DNA of 64,000 nt from an uncultured Rhodobacterales bacterium. GTDB taxonomy: Bacteria > Pseudomonadota > Alphaproteobacteria > Rhodobacterales > Rhodobacteraceae. The translations under genes were made by a program, and so were the position numbers. Shown here piece after piece: positions 39,290 through 48,959 of the stretch. The first letter of the stretch is position 1. Each line of letters starts with the position of its first letter. The notes under the pieces are model-generated. The model had not been told where the DNA came from. It worked only from the letters and a program-made list of their open reading frames with translations, and searched no databases. Location: NCBI GenBank assembly GCA_903845215.1, contig CAIMWI010000029.1:1-64000 (forward strand). The letters are read 5' to 3'.

Positions 39290-40432
39290 TTAGGCCAGAA
39301 GTTCGTGGCGACTTAGGCGCAGATCGCTGGCCAGCCACAGGCTTTCCAATTGCGCGAGCTTTGCGCCCAAGGCGGGGCCATTCCATAGCGGCATCAGATC
39401 AGCGGCGGTTACGGGAAATCGGCTTTCAGCCCCCCTTGCGACATCCTTTTGCCACAGCCTAGGCAAGGGGCTTTCAAGCAGCGCAGCGCGGGCAAGCACG
39501 GCATCAGCCCCCGCATCTATTCCCAGTTTCCAGCCCAAAGCAGCGGGTGACAGGCTGGTGCCGATCTGGTCACGCAAGCGCATCATCAGCGCCTGTTCTG
39601 CGCGTGACAGGCGCAGCGCGTCGCCCCAATCCTGCCCACCCAGAACCACAAGGCGGCGCTGCCAGCGGGAAGGTAAATCGCCTTCCAGATGCACCAAGGC
39701 GGCCAGACAGCGCGGGTCAGCCCCCGTCAGAATATGCCGCAAGATACCCGCAGCCGCCATGCTGGCCAAGGCGGGGGCTGGATCACGGGCGGATAAAAGC
39801 TTGCGCATCTCGGCCCCGATGCGCTCTCGGCTTAGGGTGTCGATACCGTCGGCAAGTTGTGCACAGGCGGCCAAAGCGTCAGCCTCCACTCCCAGCGCGG
39901 GGTCGCCGTAGGTGGCAGAAAAGCGAAAAAATCGCAGGATCCGCAGGTAATCTTCGCGAATGCGCAGCGCAGGGTCGCCCACAAAGCGCAGGCGGCGGGC
40001 CAAAAGGTCGGGCAGGCCACCCAAAGGATCAACCACGTTGCCCGAAGGGTCGGCGTAAAGCGCGTTCATGGTGAAATCGCGCCGCGCGGCGTCTTGGGCG
40101 ATATCGGTGGAATAGGCGACAGCGGCATGGCGGCCATCGGTTTGCACATCGCGGCGAAAGGTGGTGATTTCATGGCTGACACCCTTGGCCAGTACGGTGA
40201 CAGTGCCATGATCGATTCCGGTTGGAATGGCCTTAAATCCCGCTGCTTCAGCCAGTTGCATCACCTGATCGGGCAAGGCATCGGTGGCCAGATCCAAATC
40301 CCCGACCGCCTCGCCCAGCAAAGCGTTGCGCACACAGCCGCCGACAAAGAAAATGCGAAATCTACCCGCCTGCACTGCTGCGCACAGGGCTTGTGTGGCG
40401 GCATTGGTCAGCCATGCGCCTGTGATCTTCAT
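39290..40432 (-). CDS. cca: CCA tRNA nucleotidyltransferase / poly(A) polymerase family
   Basis: FFVGGCVRNALLGEAVGDLDLATDALPDQV, RRDFTMNALYADPSGNVVDPLGG, RIREDYLRILRFFRFSA. Confidence 0.93.
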   Translation of the reverse strand: MKITGAWLTNAATQALCAAVQAGRFRIFFVGGCVRNALLGEAVGDLDLATDALPDQVMQLAEAAGFKAIPTGIDHGTVTVLAKGVSHEITTFRRDVQTDGRHAAVAYSTDIAQDAARRDFTMNALYADPSGNVVDPLGGLPDLLARRLRFVGDPALRIREDYLRILRFFRFSATYGDPALGVEADALAACAQLADGIDTLSRERIGAEMRKLLSARDPAPALASMAAAGILRHILTGADPRCLAALVHLEGDLPSRWQRRLVVLGGQDWGDALRLSRAEQALMMRLRDQIGTSLSPAALGWKLGIDAGADAVLARAALLESPLPRLWQKDVARGAESRFPVTAADLMPLWNGPALGAKLAQLESLWLASDLRLSRHELLA

Positions 40433-41019
40433 AGCGTGGACCTTTCCGCCAAGCCGCGCAGAATGCGCGCCGTGGCCCCCCAAATGTAATAAGGCCCCCA
40501 TGGCACGACATAATACGATCGCCACACGCCGCGCCACTGACGCCGTTCGATCCGATAGCTTGCAGGGTTCAAAAGGTGTGAAAGCGGCACGCTAAAAACC
40601 TCTTCCACCTCGCCCGCATCGGGGGCGGGGGTAAAGGGGGCGACCTCGGCCAAGATGGGGGTCATCTGGAACCCGGTCACCGTTTGGTGCGGGGCCAAGC
40701 GCCCCAACATACGCACGCGGGCGGCGGGCAGGCCGATTTCCTCTTGCGCCTCGCGCAGGGCCGTCGCCTCTAGCGAAGCATCGCCCGCCTCTTGTTTGCC
40801 ACCGGGAAAAGCAATCTGGCCGGGATGGTGTTTAAGGTGCGAGGCGCGTTTGGTCAGGATCACCCGCGATCCCGACGCGTCTGGCACAATCCCCACCAGC
40901 ACCGCCGCCGCCCGCAGCGGCGTATCTTTCGGAATCAAGCCCGGGTTCAGATCAAAATCAGACGAGGCACCGCCCGACCGTGCCAATGCAGCGATCAGGC
41001 GGTTCAGGTCAGACGGCAT
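40429..41019 (-). CDS. NUDIX CoA pyrophosphatase-like
   Basis: HPGQIAFPGGKQEAGDASLEATALREAQEEIGL NUDIX box plus UPF0035-like LTKRASHLKHHPGQIAFPGG. Confidence 0.93.
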   Translation of the reverse strand: MPSDLNRLIAALARSGGASSDFDLNPGLIPKDTPLRAAAVLVGIVPDASGSRVILTKRASHLKHHPGQIAFPGGKQEAGDASLEATALREAQEEIGLPAARVRMLGRLAPHQTVTGFQMTPILAEVAPFTPAPDAGEVEEVFSVPLSHLLNPASYRIERRQWRGVWRSYYVVPWGPYYIWGATARILRGLAERSTL

Positions 41020-42010
41020 CGCCCTCGGCCTTTTTCGCCTCAAACCCCAAGGTCTTGGGATCAAACTCGTAATGTGCGCCGCAGAATTGGCAATCGGCGG
41101 TTACGATCCCTTCCGGGGTAGTCATATGGGCGATGTCTTTTTGCGAATAGATCGACATCGTCTGATGCACTTTTTCTGCCGAGCACGAACAACCGAAATG
41201 CACGGAGGTTGCATCAAACACACGCGGTCCCTCTTCGTGAAACAGTCGGATCAACAATTCGGTGGGGGCAACGGTGGGGCCGATCAGTTCCAGCTCTTCG
41301 ACCGTATCCAGCAAAGCGTTGACGCGCGTCCAGTTTTCGGCCGGCTCACCTGCCAGAATGTCGGTGTGGGTCAGCAATCCGCCCTCGCCCGTCCCTTCGG
41401 GAGAGGCGACGCTTTGGCCGACTTGCGGCATATGTTGCAACATCACCCCACCGCCGCGCCACTGGGCAGGCTGGCCAGGCATCTGGCTTTTGCCAAAGGT
41501 CAGCGCAAAGCGGGTGGGAAGTTGTTCGGACTGGGCGAAATAGGTTTGCGCACAGTCTGAAAGGGAATTGCCAGCGATAGGGGTAAACCCTTGATAGGGC
41601 GTCATGCCCGCGCCTTGATCCAGCATCACGGCAAAATAGCCTTCGCCAACTTGGGAATAGGCTGATGCATCAGGGTCTAACCTGTCGGCATCATAGCTGG
41701 CATAGGCGCGGATGCGGGCGGGTTCGCCATCGTCGCTGGGGCCGTAGTAATCGGTCGCGATCAGCCGCGCTGGCCCTTTGCCGCGCACCTGCAACGACAA
41801 TTTCCAGCGCAGTTTGATGGATTGCCCGATCAAAGCTGTCAGCAAAGCCGTTTCAGCCACCAGCGCCTCGATCTGGGGCGGGTATACATGCTGGCTTAAA
41901 ATTTCGTCCAACGCGCCATCCAAGCGGACAACGCGGCCGCGAATGTCGCTGACATCCAGCTGAAAGGGCAGGACGGTGTCGTCCCAAGTGATGGTGGGTC
42001 CAGAGGCCAT
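41009..42010 (-). CDS. hslO: Hsp33 family redox-regulated chaperone
   Basis: GRVVRLDGALDEILSQHVYPPQIEALVAE; HFGCSCSAEKV...CQFCGAHYEF zinc motif. Confidence 0.94.
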   Translation of the reverse strand: MASGPTITWDDTVLPFQLDVSDIRGRVVRLDGALDEILSQHVYPPQIEALVAETALLTALIGQSIKLRWKLSLQVRGKGPARLIATDYYGPSDDGEPARIRAYASYDADRLDPDASAYSQVGEGYFAVMLDQGAGMTPYQGFTPIAGNSLSDCAQTYFAQSEQLPTRFALTFGKSQMPGQPAQWRGGGVMLQHMPQVGQSVASPEGTGEGGLLTHTDILAGEPAENWTRVNALLDTVEELELIGPTVAPTELLIRLFHEEGPRVFDATSVHFGCSCSAEKVHQTMSIYSQKDIAHMTTPEGIVTADCQFCGAHYEFDPKTLGFEAKKAEGDAV

Positions 42011-42087
42011 GGGGTTTCCTTAAGGTGGCAAGCTTGGCATACCGCGCCTATATCGGCAGAGCAACCGCACCACCAAGGGGGAAAGCC

Positions 42088-42537
42088 ATGATCAGACGCT
42101 ATGGCGAGGCTGTTAAGACGGCGCAATCCTATCGGCGCAGGCCCGGGGTCTACGGCGTTTTGCTGCGCGGGGGCGAGGTATTGCTGACCCATCAGGCCGA
42201 ACCGACCCCCGAATACCAACTGCCGGGCGGCGGGATAGATAAGGGAGAGGCGCCAATTGCCGCCCTGCACCGCGAGGTTTACGAGGAAACCGGCTGGCAT
42301 ATCGGCCCGCCGCGCTGGTTGGGCACCTATCGGCGGTTCACCTATATGCCCGAATACGACATGTGGGCCGAAAAGGTCTGCACCATCTATGTGGCCCGCC
42401 CCACCCTGTGCCAAGGCCCCCCGTCCGAAGCGGGGCACACCGCCATTTGGGCCCCTGCGCGGGCTGCGGTGGCGCTGTTGGATAACATCGGCGACCGCGC
42501 GATGTTGGCGCGCGCCTTGGCTAGGGCCGGACTTTAG
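42088..42537 (+). CDS. NUDIX hydrolase
   Basis: LPGGGIDKGEAPIAALHREVYEETGW NUDIX box. Confidence 0.92.
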   Translation: MIRRYGEAVKTAQSYRRRPGVYGVLLRGGEVLLTHQAEPTPEYQLPGGGIDKGEAPIAALHREVYEETGWHIGPPRWLGTYRRFTYMPEYDMWAEKVCTIYVARPTLCQGPPSEAGHTAIWAPARAAVALLDNIGDRAMLARALARAGL

Positions 42538-42690
42538 CACCAGACCCACGCGAATCACCCCAAGGGCCATGTCTGGTCGGCACGGCGTTGAAACTTTCCG
42601 CCCTTGCCCACTGTCGCTTTGTCGATGGTTCTTGTTCCCTTGGCAAAAACTCACTAGACCCCGCACAGTTTTTGCTGTGGGAGCGCCCCT

Positions 42691-43920
42691 ATGTCCACCT
42701 TCAAGCCCAAGAAAGTCGTCCTGGCCTATTCCGGCGGCCTTGACACCTCGATCATCCTGAAATGGCTGCAAACGGAATATGGCTGCGAGGTGGTGACCTT
42801 TACCGCCGACCTAGGCCAGGGCGAAGAGCTGGAGCCTGCGCGGCAAAAGGCAATCCTGATGGGGATCAAGCCGGAAAACATCCACATCGTCGATGTGCGC
42901 GAAGAATTCGTGCGCGATTTCGTCTTTCCGATGTTCCGCGCCAATGCGTTGTACGAAGGGCTGTATTTGCTGGGCACATCTATCGCGCGCCCGCTGATTT
43001 CGCAGCATCTGGTGCGCATTGCGCATGAAACGGGGGCCGATGCGGTGGCGCATGGGGCCACGGGCAAGGGCAATGATCAGGTGCGGTTTGAATTGTCGGC
43101 AGCGGCTTTGGACCCTGCGATCAAGGTGATCGCGCCTTGGCGGCTGTGGGATCTGACCTCGCGCACCAAGTTGCTAGAATTTGCCGAAGCAAACCAGATT
43201 CCAATCGCCAAGGACAAGCGCGGCGAAGCGCCCTTCTCGGTGGATGCGAATTTGCTGCATACCTCATCCGAGGGGAAGGTTCTGGAAAATCCGTCGCAAG
43301 AAGCGCCGGAATTTGTCTATCAGCGCACTGTCAGCCCCGAAGATGCCCCCGATCAGGCGGAAATGGTGGAAATCACCTTTAAGGCCGGCGATGCGGTGGC
43401 GATTGACGGTGTGGCCATGTCACCCGCCACGATCTTGACCAAGCTGAACGAATTGGGCGGCAAGCATGGTGTGGGACGGCTGGATCTGGTCGAAAACCGC
43501 TTTGTCGGTATGAAATCGCGCGGGGTTTATGAAACCCCCGGTGGAACGATCTTGCTGGAAGCGCACCGCGGGATAGAGCAGATCACGCTGGATTCCGGCG
43601 CGGGGCATCTGAAAGATTCGATCATGCCGCGCTATGCCGAGTTGATTTACAACGGCTTTTGGTTCTCGCCCGAGCGCGAGATGCTGCAAGCCTTGATCGA
43701 CAAAAGCCAAGAGCATGTCTCGGGCACGGTGCGGGTGAAGCTGTACAAAGGTTCGGCGCGCACGGTGGCGCGGTGGTCGGCAGAATCGCTGTATTCTGAA
43801 AAGCACGTCACGTTTGAAGAAGACGCCGGAGCTTATGACCAAAAAGACGCGCAGGGCTTTATCACGCTGAACGGGCTGCGGTTGAAACTGATCGCGGCGC
43901 GCAATGGGCGGGTGAAGTAA
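42691..43920 (+). CDS. argG: Argininosuccinate synthase
   Basis: [57 protein letters not shown]. Confidence 0.98.
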   Translation: MSTFKPKKVVLAYSGGLDTSIILKWLQTEYGCEVVTFTADLGQGEELEPARQKAILMGIKPENIHIVDVREEFVRDFVFPMFRANALYEGLYLLGTSIARPLISQHLVRIAHETGADAVAHGATGKGNDQVRFELSAAALDPAIKVIAPWRLWDLTSRTKLLEFAEANQIPIAKDKRGEAPFSVDANLLHTSSEGKVLENPSQEAPEFVYQRTVSPEDAPDQAEMVEITFKAGDAVAIDGVAMSPATILTKLNELGGKHGVGRLDLVENRFVGMKSRGVYETPGGTILLEAHRGIEQITLDSGAGHLKDSIMPRYAELIYNGFWFSPEREMLQALIDKSQEHVSGTVRVKLYKGSARTVARWSAESLYSEKHVTFEEDAGAYDQKDAQGFITLNGLRLKLIAARNGRVK

Positions 43921-43941
43921 GCTATTTTTGGCCGTTGTGTA

Positions 43942-43967
43942 AAAGGCCGGGGAGTTCCCCGGCCTTT
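43942..43967. terminator. Bidirectional terminator downstream of argG
   Basis: aaaggccgggga-gt-tccccggccttt perfect stem between convergent genes. Confidence 0.8.
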
Positions 43968-43968
43968 G

Positions 43969-44703
43969 TCATTTAATGGCGAGGGCTGCGAGTTTTTCGT
44001 AATGGGGCATGGCAGCATCGGCCAGCTTTTGGAAGGCCAAGGGCAGGTCGGGCAAGGGGCCCTCGGGGTCGTCAAGGCCAGACGATTGGTGCACAGCGTT
44101 GTACCAGTGCGGCGCCCATACCCCGTCAAAGGGCTTGGGGCCTGCGGGCCAAGACAGCATGGCGGGCGTAAAGGGAATATCCAGCGCAGCGCAAAGCTTG
44201 GTCAAGGTCTGGCGTGGTTGGGCGCGGATGTTGAAACTATCCACCACCAAGGGGGCCATGCCTTGCCATTGGGCCACTTGGTCAAACAGCTCTGCCTGTT
44301 GCACAAAGCCCAAGTCCGCCAAGGTGGGGCTTTCGCGTTTTTTGGAATAGCTGGCCACAACGCGGGCGGGATGGCGGATCAGGAACACGTTGGTCAACCC
44401 GCGCATGAAGCCGCGCTCAAACGCGGCGATCATGTGCAAGGTCATGTGCTTTTGGTAAAACAGCGGCTGTTCGGCGGGGATGGGGCCAAGGCAGGCTTGG
44501 GCGACCTTGGCCGGATCAGGCTGGCCTGCGGCGATCACCTCGGCCGACATGGGGTGATCTATGCCGGTGGCTGCCAGATAGGCCGCGTAAAACGGTTCGT
44601 CCCAGACAGCACAATCGCCCCGCGCGTCAAAGGCATACATCAGAGCCGTCGACAGGTTGCGCGGGCCTGACCACATGGCGATGCGTTTGGGGTCGGGGGT
44701 CAT
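43969..44703 (-). CDS. Sulfotransferase-like P-loop family protein
   Basis: RIAMWSGPRNLSTALMYAFDARGDCAVWDEPFYAAYL; FLIRHPARVVASYSKKRE. Confidence 0.75.
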   Translation of the reverse strand: MTPDPKRIAMWSGPRNLSTALMYAFDARGDCAVWDEPFYAAYLAATGIDHPMSAEVIAAGQPDPAKVAQACLGPIPAEQPLFYQKHMTLHMIAAFERGFMRGLTNVFLIRHPARVVASYSKKRESPTLADLGFVQQAELFDQVAQWQGMAPLVVDSFNIRAQPRQTLTKLCAALDIPFTPAMLSWPAGPKPFDGVWAPHWYNAVHQSSGLDDPEGPLPDLPLAFQKLADAAMPHYEKLAALAIK

Positions 44704-44724
44704 AGCGCCCCCTGTGTGGCCAAA

Positions 44725-44777
44725 GCGGGGGTTTCACACCCCCGCGCCCCCGTGGGATATTTGGGCACATATGAAAG
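44725..44777. repeat. REP-like intergenic repeat element (Rhodobacteraceae type)
   Basis: gcgggggt-ttcac-acccccgc 8-bp stem followed by gcccccgtgggatatttgggcacatatgaaag; resembles the C-rich/gGATATTTgg...ATGAA intergenic elements common in Rhodobacteraceae. Confidence 0.5.
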
Positions 44778-44791
44778 GGGGGTGCGGGGGG

Positions 44792-45691
44792 TCATGCGCC
44801 GACCAAATCTTTGTAAAGGCTGCGGATGCGTTGGGTTATGGGGCCCATTTCGCCGGTGCCGATGGTGCGGCCGTCAATTGTGTTGACCGGGGTTTGGGCG
44901 CCGAACGTGCCGGTCAGGAAGGCCTCTTCTGCGCTGTAGGTATCTACAAGGGTGAAGTTGCGTTCAAACACGGGAATGGCGTTGGCGCGGCACAGGTCGA
45001 TCACCTTTTGCCGTGTGATGCCGTTCATGCAATAATCGGCTGTGCTCGTCCACACCTGCCCCTTGCGCACGATGAAGAAGTTGCAGGCGTTGGTGGTGTT
45101 GACGAAGCCGTGGATGTCTAACATCAACGCCTCGTCCGCGCCGGCTTTTTCTGCGGCGATACAGGCCAGGATGCAGTTCAGCTTGGAATGGCTGTTGAGC
45201 TTGGGGTCTTGGGTCATGGGCAGGCCGCGCAGGTGGGGCACGGTGGCCAGACGGATCGGGCGGGGCAGCTTGGGGCGGCTGTGTTCCATGATGATCACAA
45301 CGGTGGGGCCGCGCTGCGACAGTTTAGGATGCTGGAAGGGACGGGTTTTCACACCGCGCGTCACCATCAGGCGGGCGTGGGCATCGGTGGTCATGGCATT
45401 GGCGGCTTGGGTATCAAGCATCGCCTGCACCAGTTGCGCACGGGTCAGGCCGATGTCGATGTCGATGGCCTTTGCGGCCTCGAACAACCGATCAAGGTGT
45501 TCGTCCAGAAAGGACCATGTGCCGTTATACAGGCGAATACCCTCCCACACGCCATCCCCCAGCATGAAGCCGCTGTCATAGACCGAGACCATCGCCTGCG
45601 CCTTGGGGACGATCTGGCCGTTCACATAGATCAAGATGGCCTCGTTGCGGGCGTCATCTTCGGCTTGGTGGGTGGAAACGTTGTCGGTCAT
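44792..45691 (-). CDS. Class IV aminotransferase (branched-chain / D-amino acid type)
   Basis: YDSGFMLGDGVWEGIRLYNG, LNSHSKLNCILACIAAEKAGADEALMLDIHGFVNTTNACNFFIVR. Confidence 0.9.
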   Translation of the reverse strand: MTDNVSTHQAEDDARNEAILIYVNGQIVPKAQAMVSVYDSGFMLGDGVWEGIRLYNGTWSFLDEHLDRLFEAAKAIDIDIGLTRAQLVQAMLDTQAANAMTTDAHARLMVTRGVKTRPFQHPKLSQRGPTVVIIMEHSRPKLPRPIRLATVPHLRGLPMTQDPKLNSHSKLNCILACIAAEKAGADEALMLDIHGFVNTTNACNFFIVRKGQVWTSTADYCMNGITRQKVIDLCRANAIPVFERNFTLVDTYSAEEAFLTGTFGAQTPVNTIDGRTIGTGEMGPITQRIRSLYKDLVGA

Positions 45692-45777
45692 GGGGCCTCC
45701 TTTTGGGGTTTAGGTTAAGGGGGGCTTTCGGGGAAGGAAAGGCTTGGATAGGGTCAGGGCCAACCTTGGGGGTGCCT

Positions 45778-48384
45778 GTGCAAGACGACGTGACGCCGAT
45801 GATGGCGCAATATCTGGAAATCAAAGGCCGCTATCCGGGCGCGCTGCTGTTTTACCGGATGGGCGACTTTTACGAGATGTTCTTTCAAGACGCGGTTGAG
45901 GCGTCTGAGGCGTTGGACATCGCCCTGACCAAACGTGGCACGCATCAGGGCCAGCCGATCCAGATGTGCGGGGTGCCTGTGCATTCTTCGGAAGGCTATC
46001 TGCTGGGCTTGATCCGCAAAGGCTTTCGCGTGGCGATTGCCGAACAGATGGAAGACCCCGCCGAAGCCAAGAAGCGCGGCTATAAGTCGGTGGTCAAGCG
46101 TGATGTGGTGCGGCTGGTCACCCCCGGCACCCTGACAGAAGACAGCCTGCTAGAGGCGCGTCGGTCGAACTATCTTTGCGCCTTTGCCGAGTTGCGCGAC
46201 GAGGGGGCCTTGGCTTGGGCCGATATATCGACCGGAGAGTTTCGTGTGATGGTGTGCCCTGCGGCGCGGCTTTCTGCGGAACTGGCGCGTCTAGCGCCGC
46301 GCGAAGTGCTGGTGTCAGAGGCGCGCGAGGGTGTGTGGGCCGAGGTGGTGCGCGAGGCGGGGGCGGCCATAACGGTGCTGTCGCGGGGCAGTTTTGATTC
46401 GGCGGGGGCCGATGCACGGCTTTCAGCCCTGTTCGGGGTGGCAGGGCTGGCGGCGTTTGGCGGGTTTGGGCGGGCGGAAGTGTCGGCCATGGGCGCGGTG
46501 GTGGACTATCTTGATCTGACCCAGCGCGGCAACCTGCCCTTGCTGCGCCCGCCTGTGCGCGAGGCGAGCGGCGGCACGGTGCAGATTGATGCCGCCACAC
46601 GGCGCAATTTGGAACTGACGCAGGCGCTGTCAGGCGGGCGGGACGGGTCGCTGCTGGCGGCAATTGACCGCACGATGACGGCAGCGGGGGCGCGGTTGTT
46701 AGAGGCGCGGCTTTCCAGCCCCTCGCGCGATTTGGGGGTGATTGCACGGCGGTTGGACGGGGTGCGCTGGTTGGTCGAAGGAAGTGCGCGCCACGACCTG
46801 CGCGCCGCCTTGCGCATGGTGCCCGATATGGACCGCGCCTTGTCGCGGTTGGCGCTGGACAGGGGCGGGCCACGCGATTTGGCGGCCATTCGGGCGGGGC
46901 TGGCGCAGGCGGCGCAGATTAAGCTGGGCGGCGCGCCAGAGGGGTTGGGAGAGGCATTGGCGGCCCTACAGGGGCATGAGGCGCTGGTGAATTTGCTGGA
47001 CCGCGCTTTGGTGGCCGAACCGCCGCTGTTGCTGCGGGATGGGGGGTATATTGCGACGGGGCATGACCCCGAGTTGGATGCCACACGGCGGCTGCGCGAT
47101 GAGGGGCGCGGCGTGATGGGCGATATGCAGGCAGAGTATATTGAAGCCACGGGGATATCGTCGCTAAAGATCAAGCATAACAATGTTTTGGGGTATTTCA
47201 TCGAAGTCACCTCGACCCATGCTGACAAGCTGCTGGGCGGCGGGCGGTTTATTCACCGCCAAACCAATGCCAATGTGATGCGCTTTGCCACGGTGGAACT
47301 GGCCGAGATGGAAACCCGCATTTTGAACGCGGGCAATCTGGCGCTAGAGCAGGAAAAGACCGATTTCGATGCGTTGCGCGCCGAGGTGCTGGCGCAAGCG
47401 GCGGCGATTGCAGGGGCGGCGCGGGGGTTGGCGGAACTTGATCTGGCGGCGGCTTTGGCTGACTTGGCTGTGGCCGAGGATTGGTGCGCCCCTGTGGTTG
47501 ATGACAGCCGCGCCTTTGTGGTGCAAGGCGGGCGGCATCCGGTGGTGGAACGCGCGCTGAAACGGCAGGGGGTGGCCTTTGTGCCCAATGATTGCGCCCT
47601 GACACAGGCCGACTCACCCGCGATTTGGCTGGTGACGGGGCCGAATATGGCGGGGAAATCGACGTTTTTGCGCCAAAACGCGGTGATAGCGCTGTTGGCG
47701 CAGATGGGGTCATATGTACCCGCCAAAGCCGCCAAGGTGGGGCTGGTGAGCCAGATTTTCAGCCGTGTGGGGGCGGCGGATGATCTGGCGCGGGGGCGTT
47801 CGACCTTTATGGTCGAGATGGTGGAAACAGCGGCGATCTTGAACCAAGCCGACGACCGCGCCTTGGTGATCTTGGATGAGATCGGGCGCGGTACGGCCAC
47901 CTATGACGGGCTATCAATCGCCTGGGCAACCTTGGAGCATTTGCACGACGTGAACCGCAGTCGCGCGCTGTTTGCCACGCATTACCATGAGATGACAGCA
48001 CTGGCGGGCAAGCTAAAGGGTGTTACGAATGCCACGGTGCGGGTCAAGGAATGGGAAGGCGATGTGATCTTTCTGCACGAAGTGCAGCAGGGGGCGGCAG
48101 ATCGCAGCTACGGCGTGCAGGTGGCACGTTTGGCGGGCTTGCCGCAGGTGGTGGTGGACCGCGCCAAGGTGGTTCTAGAGGCGCTGGAAAAGGGCGACCG
48201 CGAGCGTCCGGGGCAAAGGGCCTTGATCGACGATCTGCCGCTGTTTCGCGCAGCGCCTGTGCAGGCGGTGGCCATTGCGGCCCCTTCGGTCGCCGAGGCG
48301 CGCTTGCGAGAGATCAGCCCCGATGAGCTGACCCCGCGCGAGGCGCTGGCGGCTTTGTATGAATTGAAAAGCTTGCTGAAATAA
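45778..48384 (+). CDS. mutS: DNA mismatch repair protein MutS
   Basis: GDFYEMFFQDAVEASEALDIALTKRG, LVTGPNMAGKSTFLRQNAVIALLAQMGSYVPA, LDEIGRGTATYDGLSIAWA. GTG at 45778 (MQDDVTPMMAQYLEIKG) is a more likely start than the ORF start 45703. Confidence 0.97.
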   Translation: MQDDVTPMMAQYLEIKGRYPGALLFYRMGDFYEMFFQDAVEASEALDIALTKRGTHQGQPIQMCGVPVHSSEGYLLGLIRKGFRVAIAEQMEDPAEAKKRGYKSVVKRDVVRLVTPGTLTEDSLLEARRSNYLCAFAELRDEGALAWADISTGEFRVMVCPAARLSAELARLAPREVLVSEAREGVWAEVVREAGAAITVLSRGSFDSAGADARLSALFGVAGLAAFGGFGRAEVSAMGAVVDYLDLTQRGNLPLLRPPVREASGGTVQIDAATRRNLELTQALSGGRDGSLLAAIDRTMTAAGARLLEARLSSPSRDLGVIARRLDGVRWLVEGSARHDLRAALRMVPDMDRALSRLALDRGGPRDLAAIRAGLAQAAQIKLGGAPEGLGEALAALQGHEALVNLLDRALVAEPPLLLRDGGYIATGHDPELDATRRLRDEGRGVMGDMQAEYIEATGISSLKIKHNNVLGYFIEVTSTHADKLLGGGRFIHRQTNANVMRFATVELAEMETRILNAGNLALEQEKTDFDALRAEVLAQAAAIAGAARGLAELDLAAALADLAVAEDWCAPVVDDSRAFVVQGGRHPVVERALKRQGVAFVPNDCALTQADSPAIWLVTGPNMAGKSTFLRQNAVIALLAQMGSYVPAKAAKVGLVSQIFSRVGAADDLARGRSTFMVEMVETAAILNQADDRALVILDEIGRGTATYDGLSIAWATLEHLHDVNRSRALFATHYHEMTALAGKLKGVTNATVRVKEWEGDVIFLHEVQQGAADRSYGVQVARLAGLPQVVVDRAKVVLEALEKGDRERPGQRALIDDLPLFRAAPVQAVAIAAPSVAEARLREISPDELTPREALAALYELKSLLK

Positions 48385-48386
48385 AC

Positions 48387-48406
48387 GGTCGGGGCGCACC
48401 CCGACC
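48387..48406. terminator. Stem-loop between convergent mutS and grpE
   Basis: ggtcgggg-cgca-ccccgacc perfect 8-bp stem. Confidence 0.6.
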
Positions 48407-48409
48407 CCT

Positions 48410-48943
48410 TCAGCCTTGGGTGTTGGACGACACACCCACTTGCGCGGGGCGCAACAGACGGTCGTGCAGCATGAAGCCTTCGGTCATCACTTGGATGATC
48501 GCGCCGACTTTGGTGCCGGGAAGGGGGGCTTCAAACATCGCCTCCATCGTCTGGGCATCGAAGGTATCACCGATTTGCGGTGTGATGGGCTTGACGCCAT
48601 GTTTGGTCATAACCGAGGTCAACTCGCGCAGCGTCAGTTCCACACCTTCGGTCAGCGCGGCGGCTTGGGCTTTCAATTCGTCGGGCACGGCTGTCAAGGC
48701 GCGCTTGAGGTTGTCGTAGACGGGCAAAAGATCACGCGCCAGACGGGTTGATCCGTACTGCTCGGCCTCACGCCGATCACGGTCGCCGCGTTTGCGGGCG
48801 TTTTCGGCATCGGCCAAGGCGCGCATATAGCGATCGCGCATCTCGTCACGCTCTGCCAGTGCGGCGGTCAACTCATCATTCTCGACCTCGGTGTCAAAAT
48901 CCTGCAGGTCAAGATCTTCGCTTCCAGTCTTTTCGTCAGCCAT
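48410..48943 (-). CDS. grpE: Nucleotide exchange factor GrpE
   Basis: EMRDRYMRALADAENARKRGDRDRREAEQYGSTRLARDLLPVYDNLKRAL; GTIIQV-like GAIIQVMTEGFMLHDRLLRPAQVGV. Confidence 0.95.
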   Translation of the reverse strand: MADEKTGSEDLDLQDFDTEVENDELTAALAERDEMRDRYMRALADAENARKRGDRDRREAEQYGSTRLARDLLPVYDNLKRALTAVPDELKAQAAALTEGVELTLRELTSVMTKHGVKPITPQIGDTFDAQTMEAMFEAPLPGTKVGAIIQVMTEGFMLHDRLLRPAQVGVSSNTQG

Positions 48944-48959
48944 CTTTTGTCCTTCCAAC

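Noticed and set aside
40655-41560. 301-aa plus-strand ORF
   Set aside because: Antisense across CoA pyrophosphatase and hslO; no recognisable domain.
42664-42679. Small hairpin cacag-tttttg-ctgtg upstream of argG
   Set aside because: Short stem, no T-tract after it, too weak to call an attenuator or riboswitch.
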